NCBI RefSeq assembly: GCF_003201775.1
Contig: NZ_QJJZ01000009.1
Coordinates: forward strand, 1-64,000
Direction of reading: 5' to 3'
Source of the DNA: Arenibacter sp. ARW7G5Y1
GTDB taxonomy: Bacteria; Bacteroidota; Bacteroidia; Flavobacteriales; Flavobacteriaceae
DNA length: 64,000 nucleotides
Below, in pieces: positions 33,630 to 43,188 of the stretch. A model generated the notes under the pieces. The model searched no databases. It saw nothing but the letters and a program-made list of their open reading frames with translations, and was not told the origin of the DNA. Made by a program: the position numbers and the translations under genes. Within the stretch, counting starts at the first letter, position 1. Every line of letters begins with the position of its first letter.

Positions 33630-34487
33630 ATGGGCAAAGTAATTTTTATCACAGGAACAAGTTCAGGTTTTGGTAAATTAACAACCATCACCTTATCAAA
33701 AGCAGGTAATACAGTAATTGCAGGTATGAGAGGCGTATCGGGCAAAAATAAAGAAGCAGCTGACGAACTTTCGGCTCTGCCAAACGTTGAAGTAGTGGAA
33801 ATTGATGTGACCGATGACCATTCGGTATCAAATGCATTTCAGCAAGCTCTCACAAAACACGGAAAAATAGATGTATTGGTCAACAACGCAGGTGTGACCG
33901 GTTTTGGGCTTTTGGAAGCCACTTCAATTGAACAAATCCGTAAAATGTTTGAAGTAAACTTTTATGGTGTTATTAGAAATTATCAAGCCGTTTTACCAAG
34001 TATGCGTAAAGAGAAAAGTGGTCTTATAATCAATATAACATCAGGAGCTAGCGCACATACATTACCATTTATGATCCCCTATTTAGCTTCAAAGTTTGGT
34101 GTGGAAAGTATTGCAGAAGGTCTCCAAGTAGAGTTGGCCCAATTCAATATTGAAAATGTAACCATACAACCGGGTGTTTATCCTACCGAAATGAACAATG
34201 GCAGTAAACAAGGAATTGGTGCAGACAAGCCAGATGTTGCAGCAGCTTATGATCCTATTGCAACAGATATGTTTAACGCTATTGGAGCAGGATTATTTGG
34301 TAAAATGCAAGAGTTTGATATGAACCCACAAACAATTGCTGATGGAATATTAAACCTGGTAAGCATGCAAGATGGAACCAGACCATTGAGATACCCACTT
34401 GATGCCATTGCACAAGGTACGGACATTGAATTTATCAATGCGAGAGCGGAGATAAAAGAAAAATGGTTGGCTAAGTATAGCGGATAA
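33630..34487 (+). CDS. Short-chain dehydrogenase/reductase
   Basis: A 285-aa classical SDR: VIFITGTSSGFGKLTTITL (TGxxxGxG), VLVNNAGVTGFG (NNAG), INITSGASAH (Ser) and the active-site YLASKFGVESIAEGL (Tyr-x-x-x-Lys). The second glycine motif position is normal. The substrate is unknown. It is probably transcribed alone or with the nitroreductase gene, with a hairpin (34503-34529) between them. Confidence 0.9.
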   Translation: MGKVIFITGTSSGFGKLTTITLSKAGNTVIAGMRGVSGKNKEAADELSALPNVEVVEIDVTDDHSVSNAFQQALTKHGKIDVLVNNAGVTGFGLLEATSIEQIRKMFEVNFYGVIRNYQAVLPSMRKEKSGLIINITSGASAHTLPFMIPYLASKFGVESIAEGLQVELAQFNIENVTIQPGVYPTEMNNGSKQGIGADKPDVAAAYDPIATDMFNAIGAGLFGKMQEFDMNPQTIADGILNLVSMQDGTRPLRYPLDAIAQGTDIEFINARAEIKEKWLAKYSG

Positions 34488-34502
34488 TTGTTCAATCAAA
34501 CA

Positions 34503-34529
34503 CGCTTATCCCAACACCTGGGATAAGCG
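34503..34529. terminator. Hairpin between SDR and nitroreductase genes
   Basis: CGCTTATCCC and GGGATAAGCG form a perfect 10-bp stem with a seven-base loop, without a T run. It lies 18 bp before the nitroreductase ATG and may act as a partial terminator or processing site. Confidence 0.5.
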
Positions 34530-34547
34530 TTAAAAGCCTTGGATAAA

Positions 34548-35180
34548 ATGGAAACTATAGAAGCAATGAAGTGGCGTTATGCTACCAAGAGAATGTCAGG
34601 TAAAACAATACCGGATAGTACCGTAAATAAAATTATAGAAGCTATGCACTTAGCTCCTTCGGGAATAGGTTTACAACCTTATGAGATCATCAGTATTACC
34701 AATAGCGAACTGAAAAGAAAAATAGAGCCCATTGCTTTTAACCAAAAACAGATAATTGAGTGTTCGCACCTACTTGTTTTTGCCGCTTGGGATACCTATT
34801 CAAAAGAAAGAATTGATGGGGTTTTCGATTATTTGGCAAAAGAGCGTAATCTTCCTATTGAAAAGACTTCAGGTCAAAGGAATTTTTCGAAACAGTTTTT
34901 TGGTGCTATGAGCGATGAAAACAATTTTCATCATGCAGCCAAGCAGGCACATATTGCATTGGGAATTGCAACACTTACCGCAGCCCTTGAAGGGATAGAT
35001 GCTACTCCAATGGAAGGTTTTGATCCGATGGCTTTGGACGAATTACTGGGTTTGAAAGAAAAAGGATTAAAAAGTTCAATGCTATTGGCTTTGGGTTATA
35101 GGGATGACAGTAACGACTGGAATTTAAACCTTAAAAAGGTAAGAAAACCATTGTCTGAATTTTTAACAGAAATTAAATAA
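34548..35180 (+). CDS. Nitroreductase family protein
   Basis: A 210-aa flavoenzyme from the ATG at 34548. FMN-binding motifs are AMKWRYATKRMSG near the N-terminus and LAPSGIGLQPYEI; the C-terminal LKSSMLLALGYRDDSNDWN completes the fold. This is the NfsB/DrgA-type group that reduces nitroaromatics and quinones with NAD(P)H. It fits the surrounding redox and detoxification genes. Confidence 0.9.
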   Translation: METIEAMKWRYATKRMSGKTIPDSTVNKIIEAMHLAPSGIGLQPYEIISITNSELKRKIEPIAFNQKQIIECSHLLVFAAWDTYSKERIDGVFDYLAKERNLPIEKTSGQRNFSKQFFGAMSDENNFHHAAKQAHIALGIATLTAALEGIDATPMEGFDPMALDELLGLKEKGLKSSMLLALGYRDDSNDWNLNLKKVRKPLSEFLTEIK

Positions 35181-35276
35181 ACCATTGTGAGATGAGTCAA
35201 ATCAATTCTGGAAATCGACCAAAATGTTGATTGGCAAATTACATCTGACCATTTTAAAATAAATAAATATTAACAG

Positions 35277-36203
35277 ATGAAAACAAAAATTTTAATCTTG
35301 ATGATTGGGTTGGTCGCAATGTTTAATACCCAATCGGTCGCGCAAAATTTCAATGTAAAAGGAGTGGGCCATATAGGTATAAATGTGCCGGACTTAGACG
35401 GGGCATTGACTTTTTTTTCAGATGTTTTAGGTTTTGAAAAAGCATCAGAACTTGAACTATTGGAATTGGACGAGAGTTGGAAAAAGCGTTATAAAATTCA
35501 CAAGGAAGCCGTAATAGAGAGGATTGTGGTAATTCAATCTAGCAGCGGAAGCAAAATAGAATTATTTCAATACAAGTCAGAGAAAAGTAATAAGAAATTA
35601 CCTTTTGGCGAAGATCCGGCTTGGTATCACATAGCATTTTACACCGACGATATTTATAAAAGTGTGGCCTATTTAAAATCAAAAGGAATCACATTTCTAG
35701 ATGATCCATTTGTAAATAGTAATGGAGAACTGTGGTCCTATTTTACATCTCCTTGGGGATTGCAAATGGAATTGATCTCTTATCCCAAGGAGAAAAACAA
35801 TAACGAAAAACGTCTAACATTAAAAACACGAACAAAAATGAGTAAAGTAGATATAGAAGCCTTAACGAAAAGGCATTTGGAAATATGGACAGAAAAAAAT
35901 GCTGAAAAGCGAAATGAGTCCATTAAAGAAGTATACACAGAAGATGTAGAAATAATTGACCCATTCTTTGTAATAAATGGACATTCCAAACTAAATGATT
36001 TTATTGAGGACTTACAAAAAAAGCATCCTGGATTTGATTTTAGTTTAGCAAGGCCAATTGAAAGTCATAATAATATAGCTAGGTTATTCTGGCAGTTTGG
36101 TACAGCATCTAAACCAAATGAGATAACAGGACAGGACATTTTTACCATAGAGAATGGTAAAATAAAGTCGCTTTACATTTTCATTGATGGATTAAAAAAT
36201 TAA
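35277..36203 (+). CDS. Secreted VOC domain fused to a SnoaL/NTF2-like domain
   Basis: A 308-aa protein. After a signal peptide (1-23, ending TQSVAQ) comes a VOC domain (about 28-170; GVGHIGINVPDLDGALTFFSDVLGF, AWYHIAFYTDDIYKS, SPWGLQMELISYP). A Lys/Asn linker leads to a SnoaL-like domain (about 190-308; VDIEALTKRHLEIWTEKN, EIIDPFFVINGHSKL). The second domain begins MSKVDIEA, like the start of an independent gene, so a fusion is likely. If exported, both domains go with it. Confidence 0.85.
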   Translation: MKTKILILMIGLVAMFNTQSVAQNFNVKGVGHIGINVPDLDGALTFFSDVLGFEKASELELLELDESWKKRYKIHKEAVIERIVVIQSSSGSKIELFQYKSEKSNKKLPFGEDPAWYHIAFYTDDIYKSVAYLKSKGITFLDDPFVNSNGELWSYFTSPWGLQMELISYPKEKNNNEKRLTLKTRTKMSKVDIEALTKRHLEIWTEKNAEKRNESIKEVYTEDVEIIDPFFVINGHSKLNDFIEDLQKKHPGFDFSLARPIESHNNIARLFWQFGTASKPNEITGQDIFTIENGKIKSLYIFIDGLKN

Positions 36204-36230
36204 TAATAAAACTATTTAAAAAATATAATC

Positions 36231-36761
36231 ATGAGTACAATAGTAAAAATCTCCAATCTCCTTTTTGGAGATCGTAAAAGCAATAGCTTTGCTTCCATAG
36301 GTTTATTGATAATACGTTTAATAGCAGGTTTTGGTTTAATTATGCACGGATTGCCAAAGCTCGCAGCCCCTATGAGTTTTGCAGGGGAAGCCTTCCCTGG
36401 TATCTTACAATTATTGGCTGTTATAAGTGAATTCGGAGGTGGTATCGCATTGATACTCGGCATTTTTGTGCCATTGGCATCATTGGGAGCCTCTATAACT
36501 ATGTTTGTGGGAATAGTTTTTATGCATATTCCCTTTAAAGACCCTATTTACCGTATTACCGTAAAATATTCGTTTGAAGGCGACGGAGATCCTTTTTTCG
36601 GGTTTCCGCTATGGTTGGCAAAAGCTGATGGACATAGTGTAGCCGGTTCGGGTTCGGCGGAACTGGCACTATTATATTTTGTAATAACATTATGTTTGTT
36701 TTTTGTTGGTGGCGGATATTATTCCTTGGACCATTATTTAAGATTTAAAAGACAATATTAA
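36231..36761 (+). CDS. DoxX family membrane protein
   Basis: A 176-aa protein with four membrane helices. The first carries LLIIRLIAGFGLIMHGLPKL and the second VISEFGGGIALILGIFVPLAS, the DoxX signatures. DoxX proteins are small inner-membrane components of redox or thiol-stress systems with quinone-related roles. It follows the VOC-SnoaL gene by 27 bp. Confidence 0.9.
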   Translation: MSTIVKISNLLFGDRKSNSFASIGLLIIRLIAGFGLIMHGLPKLAAPMSFAGEAFPGILQLLAVISEFGGGIALILGIFVPLASLGASITMFVGIVFMHIPFKDPIYRITVKYSFEGDGDPFFGFPLWLAKADGHSVAGSGSAELALLYFVITLCLFFVGGGYYSLDHYLRFKRQY

Positions 36762-36920
36762 TTTAGTAAGCAAATTATCCAACACGGATATCTTGCTTTT
36801 TAATGTATTGATATGTCCTTGACAACAACGTATATGCCCAACAAACATGTTTGAGCTTTTGAGCAAAGTTTCACCCTTTATATCACGCTATTTTTGCATT
36901 GCATTTAAAAAAAATAAGAT

Positions 36921-37736
36921 ATGAGCAAAATAGTTTTAATAACTGGAGCTTCTTCAGGAATAGGTAAAGCCACCGCTAAATTGTTGTTAAAAAAAGGATA
37001 TATAGTGTACGGTGCCGCGCGAAGGCTAGATAAAATGAAGGATTTGGAACAGTTGGGAGCAAAACTCCTTCATATGGACCTAACTGATGATAGTACAATG
37101 GTATCCGGTATCGAAGAAATTATCACATGCGAAGGGCGAATAGATGTATTGATTAACAACGCAGGTTTTGGATCCTATGGTGCTATAGAAGATGTAGCTA
37201 TTGAATCTGCCCGTTATCAATTGGAAGTTAATGTGTTTGGAGCGGCAAGATTAATGCAATTGGTTTTACCATATATGCGAAAAGCCCAATTTGGTAAAAT
37301 TGTTAATATATCCTCTATTGGAGGGAAATTGGCAAATCCTTTTGGTGGTTGGTATCATGCGAGTAAGTTTGCATTGGAAGCCTTAAGTGATAGCCTGCGT
37401 ATGGAGATAAAACATTTTGGAATAGATGTAATTCTCATAGAACCAGGGGGGGTCAAATCTGAATGGAGTGATATAGCGATGGAAAATGCCCGTAAGGTTT
37501 CTGAAAAGGGAGTTTATGGAACAATGGTTGATAAAATGATAGAAACAGGTGAAAAGTTTAAAAATAAAAATACCGATCCTGCGGTAATTGCCACCCTTAT
37601 TCTAAAGGCAATTACAGTAAACAGGCCTAATACAAGGTATAGTGGTGGCTTTATGGCAAAACCTTTACTTTTAATGAATAAGGTGTTATCTGATAAAATG
37701 ATGGATAAAATAATTTTGAGCCAATTCAAAAAGTAA
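36921..37736 (+). CDS. Short-chain dehydrogenase/reductase
   Basis: A 271-aa classical SDR with VLITGASSGIGKATAKLLL, the cofactor-specificity region YGAARRLDKMKDLE (Arg pair, NADP preference), LINNAGFGSYG, VNISSIGG and the active site YHASKFALEAL. The stop overlaps the AraC start (TAATG), which repeats the reductase-AraC arrangement at 26925-28744. Confidence 0.92.
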   Translation: MSKIVLITGASSGIGKATAKLLLKKGYIVYGAARRLDKMKDLEQLGAKLLHMDLTDDSTMVSGIEEIITCEGRIDVLINNAGFGSYGAIEDVAIESARYQLEVNVFGAARLMQLVLPYMRKAQFGKIVNISSIGGKLANPFGGWYHASKFALEALSDSLRMEIKHFGIDVILIEPGGVKSEWSDIAMENARKVSEKGVYGTMVDKMIETGEKFKNKNTDPAVIATLILKAITVNRPNTRYSGGFMAKPLLLMNKVLSDKMMDKIILSQFKK

Positions 37737-38545
37737 TGGCAATGGGAGTGCAGAACTATAATATTCTATATTCCTGTGTCTATGAAAAAGAAAGGGGTAA
37801 TGAGCAATTTGTAGAAGAGAATGCCTTGGGAATTGTCCTTTCCGGCGAATTGCACCTTTATTCAAATGGTGGTACCGTTGTTTTTAAAAAAAATAGTATA
37901 GGGCTAATCCGTAGGAATCAATTGGCAAAATCCATGAAATTACCAGAGGCTAAGGGTAAGCCTTTTAGGGCAATAAATATTTTACTGGATCAAAATGCAT
38001 TATGGAAATATGCGTCCACCCATGCCATTGAAAACAATAATCGATATCATGGTGATTACATCATCGATTTAACAAAAGATGTTTTGTTGAAGGATTACCT
38101 CGAATCTTTATTGCCGTATATTGATAATCCTCAAATGTTAACTAGAGCAATTTCTGAACATAAGATATTGGAAGCTATTGAGTTACTCTTAAAAGTGAAG
38201 CCGGAGCTCATCAGTTTTTTATTCGATTTTAATGACCCCCATAAAATAGACTTGGAAGCATATATGATCCAAAATTTCACCTTCAACGTTCCGCTTGAAA
38301 AATTTGCCAAACTTACAGGAAGGAGTCTAGCCACGTTTAAACGTGATTTTAGAAAAACATTTAACGATTCACCAAGGCAGTGGTTAACAAAAAAACGTCT
38401 TGAGGAAGCACATTTTCTTATGAACACTAAGCATAAAAAGCCTTCTGAAATATATCTGGATCTAGGTTTTGAAGATTTGTCCCATTTTTCATACTCTTTC
38501 AAAAAAATGTTTGGTATTGCACCGTCAATGATTTTGAAGAGGTGA
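37736..38545 (+). CDS. AraC-family transcriptional regulator (copy 2)
   Basis: A 269-aa regulator; the C-terminal FAKLTGRSLATFKRDFRKTF and KKPSEIYLDLGFEDLSHFS match the DNA-binding domain of copy 1 almost residue for residue. The N-terminal half is more diverged (LGIVLSGELHLYSNGGTV), so the two may sense different ligands. The start shares bases with the SDR stop. It is the last gene of the redox island. Confidence 0.88.
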   Translation: MAMGVQNYNILYSCVYEKERGNEQFVEENALGIVLSGELHLYSNGGTVVFKKNSIGLIRRNQLAKSMKLPEAKGKPFRAINILLDQNALWKYASTHAIENNNRYHGDYIIDLTKDVLLKDYLESLLPYIDNPQMLTRAISEHKILEAIELLLKVKPELISFLFDFNDPHKIDLEAYMIQNFTFNVPLEKFAKLTGRSLATFKRDFRKTFNDSPRQWLTKKRLEEAHFLMNTKHKKPSEIYLDLGFEDLSHFSYSFKKMFGIAPSMILKR

Positions 38546-39033
38546 TTATAGAACAGTGCCTAATGAATGCCTGTGTATGTCGATAATAATGGACAGTTAT
38601 ACATATAAGACATATCTATTTGGGCCAACAGTAACATGGAAGGGTTTTAAGGTAAGGATTGCATCAAGGGCAGGTCGGAAGATCCGGACCCAAAAACCTA
38701 TTTGGCCATACCAAACTTCTACGGAGATATATCCCTATTGTCCATGAGGACCCATTATACGGGACTTTTCCATCTTGTTGTAAAGTATCACATGAAGGAC
38801 AAGAAGATTGGAATCAAATCAATAGCAAACGGAATAATACGGACAAGCTGGTCAAAAGTGCCAACGCGGCCCTGTCACAATAGGTTTCGAAGAACTATTG
38901 GGATTACTTTACCCAAATGGATTCCTCCCAATATGTTGATAACGTGATAGGTAATTGAATATCTAACCTTGGCATAAGTCTTCTGCCTGGCAATCTTGTC
39001 CTTTATTTTTTATGTATGGCAAAAAATATATAA
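38546..39033. other. Non-coding stretch
   Basis: Several overlapping short frames occur (for example 38556-38747 and 38702-38947), but none has a recognisable domain or start signal. A decayed gene is possible but cannot be shown. Confidence 0.4.
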
Positions 39034-40026
39034 TTAGTGATGGGATGGAATTGGTTGTAATTCCATTCGTCCCAAATCCCGCAACATTTTAAAGTGTTCG
39101 AAAATTGCCGAGGCAAAAGATCCGTTGGAGTGATACGGTAAACCAAACTCTTCCGCGGTACGTTGTACGATTGGTGCAATTTTACGATAATGTATGTGTG
39201 AAATGTTAGGAAAAAGATGGTGCTCTATCTGATTGGTTAGTCCACCGACCAACCACGATAATAGTGCACTGTTTGGCGCATAATTACAAGTGGTCTCCAA
39301 TTGGTGGGCCAAACGCTCGGATTCCAAATTTCCATTGTTGTCTGGTAGAGGAAATGAAGCATTGGGCATAATGTGCGCCGTCTGAAAGACCAATGTGATG
39401 CATAGGCCAGTTACAAAGTGCATGGCCAAAAAGCCCAAAATTATTACCCAAGGAGAAATAGAGGTCAATAGTATGGGTAAAGCCAAAGCATATGAAAAAT
39501 AGATTATTTTCCAAGCCATAATCTTAAGAATTCCTTCAATATAGGTCCTTCTGTTTTTAACCAGTCCCATTTTGTAATATCTGGTATATCGGACAAAATC
39601 TTTAGAGGTGACCCATGAAATTGTTGATAGACCATAAAAGAACCAAGCGTAATAATGTTGATACTTATGAAGTTTGTTCTTTTTGGCGTGAGGTGAAAAC
39701 CTCAAGAAAAATGGTGCGTTTATATCATCGTCATGTTCCTCGATATTGGTATAACTATGGTGCAAAACATTATGTTGCAACCTCCAGACCTTGTCATTTG
39801 CACCAATAAGGTTGATGGTATAGCCCATAATTTTATTGACCATTTTATTCTTGGAAAAGGACCCGTGAATGGCATCATGCATTACTCCCATGCCTATACC
39901 GGCCATACCCAAACCACTCAAGATGTACAATCCGAACAATAACAGGATACTTGTGGGAGGAAAGAAAATAATAGTTGCTAAAGGGGTAAAAAACAGCAAT
40001 AACATTACGATGCTTTTAAAAAGCAT
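39034..40026 (-). CDS. Fatty-acid desaturase (acyl-CoA/acyl-lipid, membrane)
   Basis: A 330-aa di-iron membrane desaturase from the first ATG. The three histidine boxes are present: HDAIHGS (box 1), HNVLHHSYTN (box 2) and NQIEHHLFP (box 3). At least four membrane segments are visible. The reading frame stays open to 40140, and the extra residues (NLSFPTSVGSDF, then LKKRVSEYFKSTKKSRHGN) look like the normal cytoplasmic N-terminus of this family. The true start is therefore probably upstream, at an ATT near 40140, giving 368 aa. It introduces double bonds into membrane fatty acids. Confidence 0.88.
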   Translation of the reverse strand: MLFKSIVMLLLFFTPLATIIFFPPTSILLLFGLYILSGLGMAGIGMGVMHDAIHGSFSKNKMVNKIMGYTINLIGANDKVWRLQHNVLHHSYTNIEEHDDDINAPFFLRFSPHAKKNKLHKYQHYYAWFFYGLSTISWVTSKDFVRYTRYYKMGLVKNRRTYIEGILKIMAWKIIYFSYALALPILLTSISPWVIILGFLAMHFVTGLCITLVFQTAHIMPNASFPLPDNNGNLESERLAHQLETTCNYAPNSALLSWLVGGLTNQIEHHLFPNISHIHYRKIAPIVQRTAEEFGLPYHSNGSFASAIFEHFKMLRDLGRMELQPIPSHH

Positions 40027-40140
40027 TTGACGGTTGCCATGCCTAGATTTTTTAGTGCTTTTGAAATATTCGGAAACACGTTTTTTTAGTGTTTTTGAAA
40101 AATCGGAGCCTACTGATGTTGGAAAAGATAGATTTTTAAT

Positions 40141-40769
40141 AAATGAAAAAATTAGTTAAACAATAAATTACTTCAAAATGTGTAAAAAAACGAGAAGTAA
40201 AATCTTGTGATAATTGCTTAACGAACTACTGCAAATTGGCAATAGGTAATACTATTTTGACTGTTCTGTAGTGCAGAACATGTACAAAGTTACCTTAATT
40301 ATGTTGAATTACCTAATGTTAACTGCAAATAAGGTTCTCGATTCCGTTTGTACATCATCGTTTTGGTGAGCCAAATCGATTTTAAAAAAGGAGATGTAAA
40401 CTTGATATAGGGGGCAACCGATTATCAAATAAACATTACCTAACCACTTGACGATGGTAAATAGAACAAAGGGCTATTTAAGACAATAAAAGGACAGATA
40501 ATACATGTGATGGAAGATCGGAAATGAAGTTAAATAGACCAATAAGCAGGTGGCATAATAGCTATTTATGAATATGAAAAATCCTACTTATGAAAAATGA
40601 TATAAAATTATTTTTGTGTTCTTTTATTATCATATTATTGGTGTTTTTCGATAAATGATGAATTAAATTTACTGAAACTAACAATTATCAGAGTAAAACA
40701 CAGCATTTGGTAAATATTACTGAGGTGCTGGCAAATTTGTTAGGCCTGGATTATCTAATATTGAGCACT
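40141..40769. other. Non-coding divergent region between desaturase and Lrp genes
   Basis: No gene is supported; AT-rich. A weak repeated half-site AATTACCTAATGTTAA occurs near 40308. The two divergent promoters must lie here. Confidence 0.4.
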
Positions 40770-41228
40770 ATGAAAGATAGAATGGATGAAATGGATTTCA
40801 AAATTTTAAGTTTACTGGCAGATAATGCCCAGATGCCTTATACCGAAGTAGCGAAAAAGGCAGGTATTTCACCAGGGACAGTCCATGCAAGAACCAAAAA
40901 AATGATAAACCTTGGGTTGATAAAAGGTTCAACCCTTAATTTGGACTACAGTAAAATAGGGTGGAAAATGACTATTTTCTTAGGAGTTTATCTACGGGAA
41001 AGTTTTATGTACAAACAGGTTATTGAAGCCTTACGCAAGGTACCGGAAATAGTTAAAATTCATCATAGTACCGGTAAATTTGATATTTTTCTTAAAATGC
41101 ATGCCAAAGATAGTATGCACTACAGGAAGGTATACCAGGATGCTATTTTAACCATTGAAGGCATAAAAGGGGTAGAATCCTTTATGTCCGTTGAGGAAAA
41201 TATGAGCCGACATATAGTTTTCGAGTGA
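40770..41228 (+). CDS. Lrp/AsnC-family regulator
   Basis: A 152-aa regulator from the ATG at 40770: the N-terminal helix-turn-helix (MDFKILSLLADNAQMPYTEVAKKAGISPGTVHARTKKM) and a C-terminal RAM ligand-binding domain (KMTIFLGVYL, KVPEIVKIHHSTGKFDIFLKM, IEGIKGVESF). It may control the divergent desaturase or another amino-acid-related target. Its length is normal for the family. Confidence 0.9.
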   Translation: MKDRMDEMDFKILSLLADNAQMPYTEVAKKAGISPGTVHARTKKMINLGLIKGSTLNLDYSKIGWKMTIFLGVYLRESFMYKQVIEALRKVPEIVKIHHSTGKFDIFLKMHAKDSMHYRKVYQDAILTIEGIKGVESFMSVEENMSRHIVFE

Positions 41229-41488
41229 TAGGTGTTTCCTAATCTGTTAGACGCTACCCAGCCATAGATAGGGCTAAATGGGACTCCCATCTTTTTTGAT
41301 AGCACTTTTTACTTGAATCTGGGACAAATACTAAGGCATTATCCTATATGATCCAAGTGTTAATAAGGGGAGTGCTCCGCAATTCCCAGATGCAACTACC
41401 TTTAAACTCCCTAAACTGGAAAACACAATCCAAATCCTTCAAAGTGATTCTCCTTATACAATAGGTCAAAATACTACGAAGGGGATGA

Positions 41489-42868
41489 TTACATGTTTTT
41501 CAATTCGGCCACCAAATCAGTCAGCGCAGCCTTGGCGTCTCCGAAGAGCATGGAGGTTTTGGAATTATAGAAAAGCTCATTCTCTATCCCGGCATAACCC
41601 GCGTTCATGCTGCGTTTGTTTACGATGATATGTTTGGCATTTTCCACATCCAAAATAGGCATACCGTAAATTGGGCTCGCTGGATTGTTATGTGCAGCAG
41701 GGTTAACAACATCATTAGCTCCAACAACCAGCACTATATCGGTATTGCTAAACTGGGGATTGATATCTTCCATTTCAACCAGCATATTGTATTCCACATT
41801 GGATTCCGCCAATAGTACATTCATGTGGCCCGGCATACGCCCTGCTACCGGATGAATGGCATATTTTACGTTCACCCCCTTTTTTGTCAATAGCTCTTCC
41901 AACTCATGTATTACATGTTGGGCCTGTGCCACTGCCAGGCCATAACCAGGAACTATCACCACCTGGTTGGCGTAATTCATCATAATGGCCGCATCACTGG
42001 GATTGGTGCTCTTTATAGACCCTAAGGCCTTATTTTCGCCTATGGCTGTAGCTGCTCCTCCAAATGCACCAAAAATTACGGAACCCAAAGTCCTGTTCAT
42101 GGCCCTGCACATGGCTACCGTTAGAATAATACCGGCAGATCCTACCAAAATACCCCCAACGAGCATCACCATATTGTTATAAAGTATCCCTGTAATGGCA
42201 GCAGCAATACCTGTCAAAGAATTCAATAAAGAAATTACCACTGGCATATCCGCTCCCCCTATGGGAAGGACAAATAGAATGCCATAGATCAGGCCTGAGG
42301 CCAAAAATGCATATAATAGTAGTTGACTATCTACGCCTGTAGCGACCATAAATGCCGCAAAAATGACAATTCCAATAATTACAAGGTTGTTTATGATATT
42401 GTAGTAGGGTATCCTCACCACACTTTTTAACGAGCCGTTTAGTTTGCCCCAGGCAATTAAACTGCCGGAAAATGTAATGGCCCCGATTATTATGCCAGAA
42501 ACTATGGTGGTAGACTGGGTAATGTTATTTACATTTTTACTGTATTCTACCAACCCTATAAGCGCTGCACTGGCACCGCCAAAGCCGTTGAACAAAGAGA
42601 CCAATTCCGGCATTTTCGTCATTTCCACCTTTATTGCTATCAGCCAGCCAATTAAGGAGCCTATAAGTATTGCCGCGGCAATCAGGATATAAATTAAAGG
42701 TGGAACCTGCTGTTCATGTACAAAAACGGTACCCACAATGGCCAAACCCATCCCGGCGGCCGCAATTAAGTTACCTTTTTTTGCCGTTTCCGGGTGGCCT
42801 AGCATTTTTAGGCCAACTATAAAGGTAACGGTTGCGATCAGATATATTATATTCAATAAAATCCCCAT
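41489..42868 (-). CDS. pntB: NAD(P) transhydrogenase subunit beta
   Basis: A 459-aa subunit with nine or so membrane helices in the first 270 residues and the NADP(H)-binding domain at the C-terminus (VVIVPGYGLAVAQAQHVIHEL, PVAGRMPGHMNVLLAE, DIVLVVGANDVVNPAA, AGYAGIENELFY). With the two genes upstream it forms the proton-translocating transhydrogenase that makes NADPH from NADH using the proton gradient. It overlaps pntA2 by one base. Confidence 0.95.
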   Translation of the reverse strand: MGILLNIIYLIATVTFIVGLKMLGHPETAKKGNLIAAAGMGLAIVGTVFVHEQQVPPLIYILIAAAILIGSLIGWLIAIKVEMTKMPELVSLFNGFGGASAALIGLVEYSKNVNNITQSTTIVSGIIIGAITFSGSLIAWGKLNGSLKSVVRIPYYNIINNLVIIGIVIFAAFMVATGVDSQLLLYAFLASGLIYGILFVLPIGGADMPVVISLLNSLTGIAAAITGILYNNMVMLVGGILVGSAGIILTVAMCRAMNRTLGSVIFGAFGGAATAIGENKALGSIKSTNPSDAAIMMNYANQVVIVPGYGLAVAQAQHVIHELEELLTKKGVNVKYAIHPVAGRMPGHMNVLLAESNVEYNMLVEMEDINPQFSNTDIVLVVGANDVVNPAAHNNPASPIYGMPILDVENAKHIIVNKRSMNAGYAGIENELFYNSKTSMLFGDAKAALTDLVAELKNM

Positions 42869-43179
42869 TATTTTTTTCTTTTAAACATTTGTAACATTCT
42901 GTCGGTAACAGCAAAGCCACCAACTACATTTAAGACCCCCAAAACTACTGCCACGAAACCCAATGACAAGGCTACATAATCAGTAGGGTCTGCATGAAGC
43001 ATTACTAAAATGGCCCCTACTATAACCACACCGCTCAAAGCATTGGCCCCTGACATCAAGGGTGTGTGCAAAACTGCGGGAATGCTTTTTATTACCTCTA
43101 CACCAACAAATATGGCCAGGATAAGTATGTATGTAATCTGTAGGTTGTTTCCAATAAATTCCAAAATCTCATTCATCAT
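42868..43179 (-). CDS. NAD(P) transhydrogenase subunit alpha, membrane part
   Basis: A 103-aa subunit with three membrane helices (ITYILILAIFVGVEVIKSIPAVLHTPLMSGANALSGVVIVGAILV is split over two of them). In E. coli this segment is the C-terminal part of PntA; the split three-gene form occurs in many bacteria. It lies between the soluble alpha and the beta genes. Confidence 0.92.
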   Translation of the reverse strand: MMNEILEFIGNNLQITYILILAIFVGVEVIKSIPAVLHTPLMSGANALSGVVIVGAILVMLHADPTDYVALSLGFVAVVLGVLNVVGGFAVTDRMLQMFKRKK

Positions 43180-43188
43180 TTATTTATT

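Noticed and set aside
38556-38947. Three overlapping short plus-strand frames
   Set aside because: No recognisable domain, start signal or operon link; could be a decayed gene but nothing supports a call.
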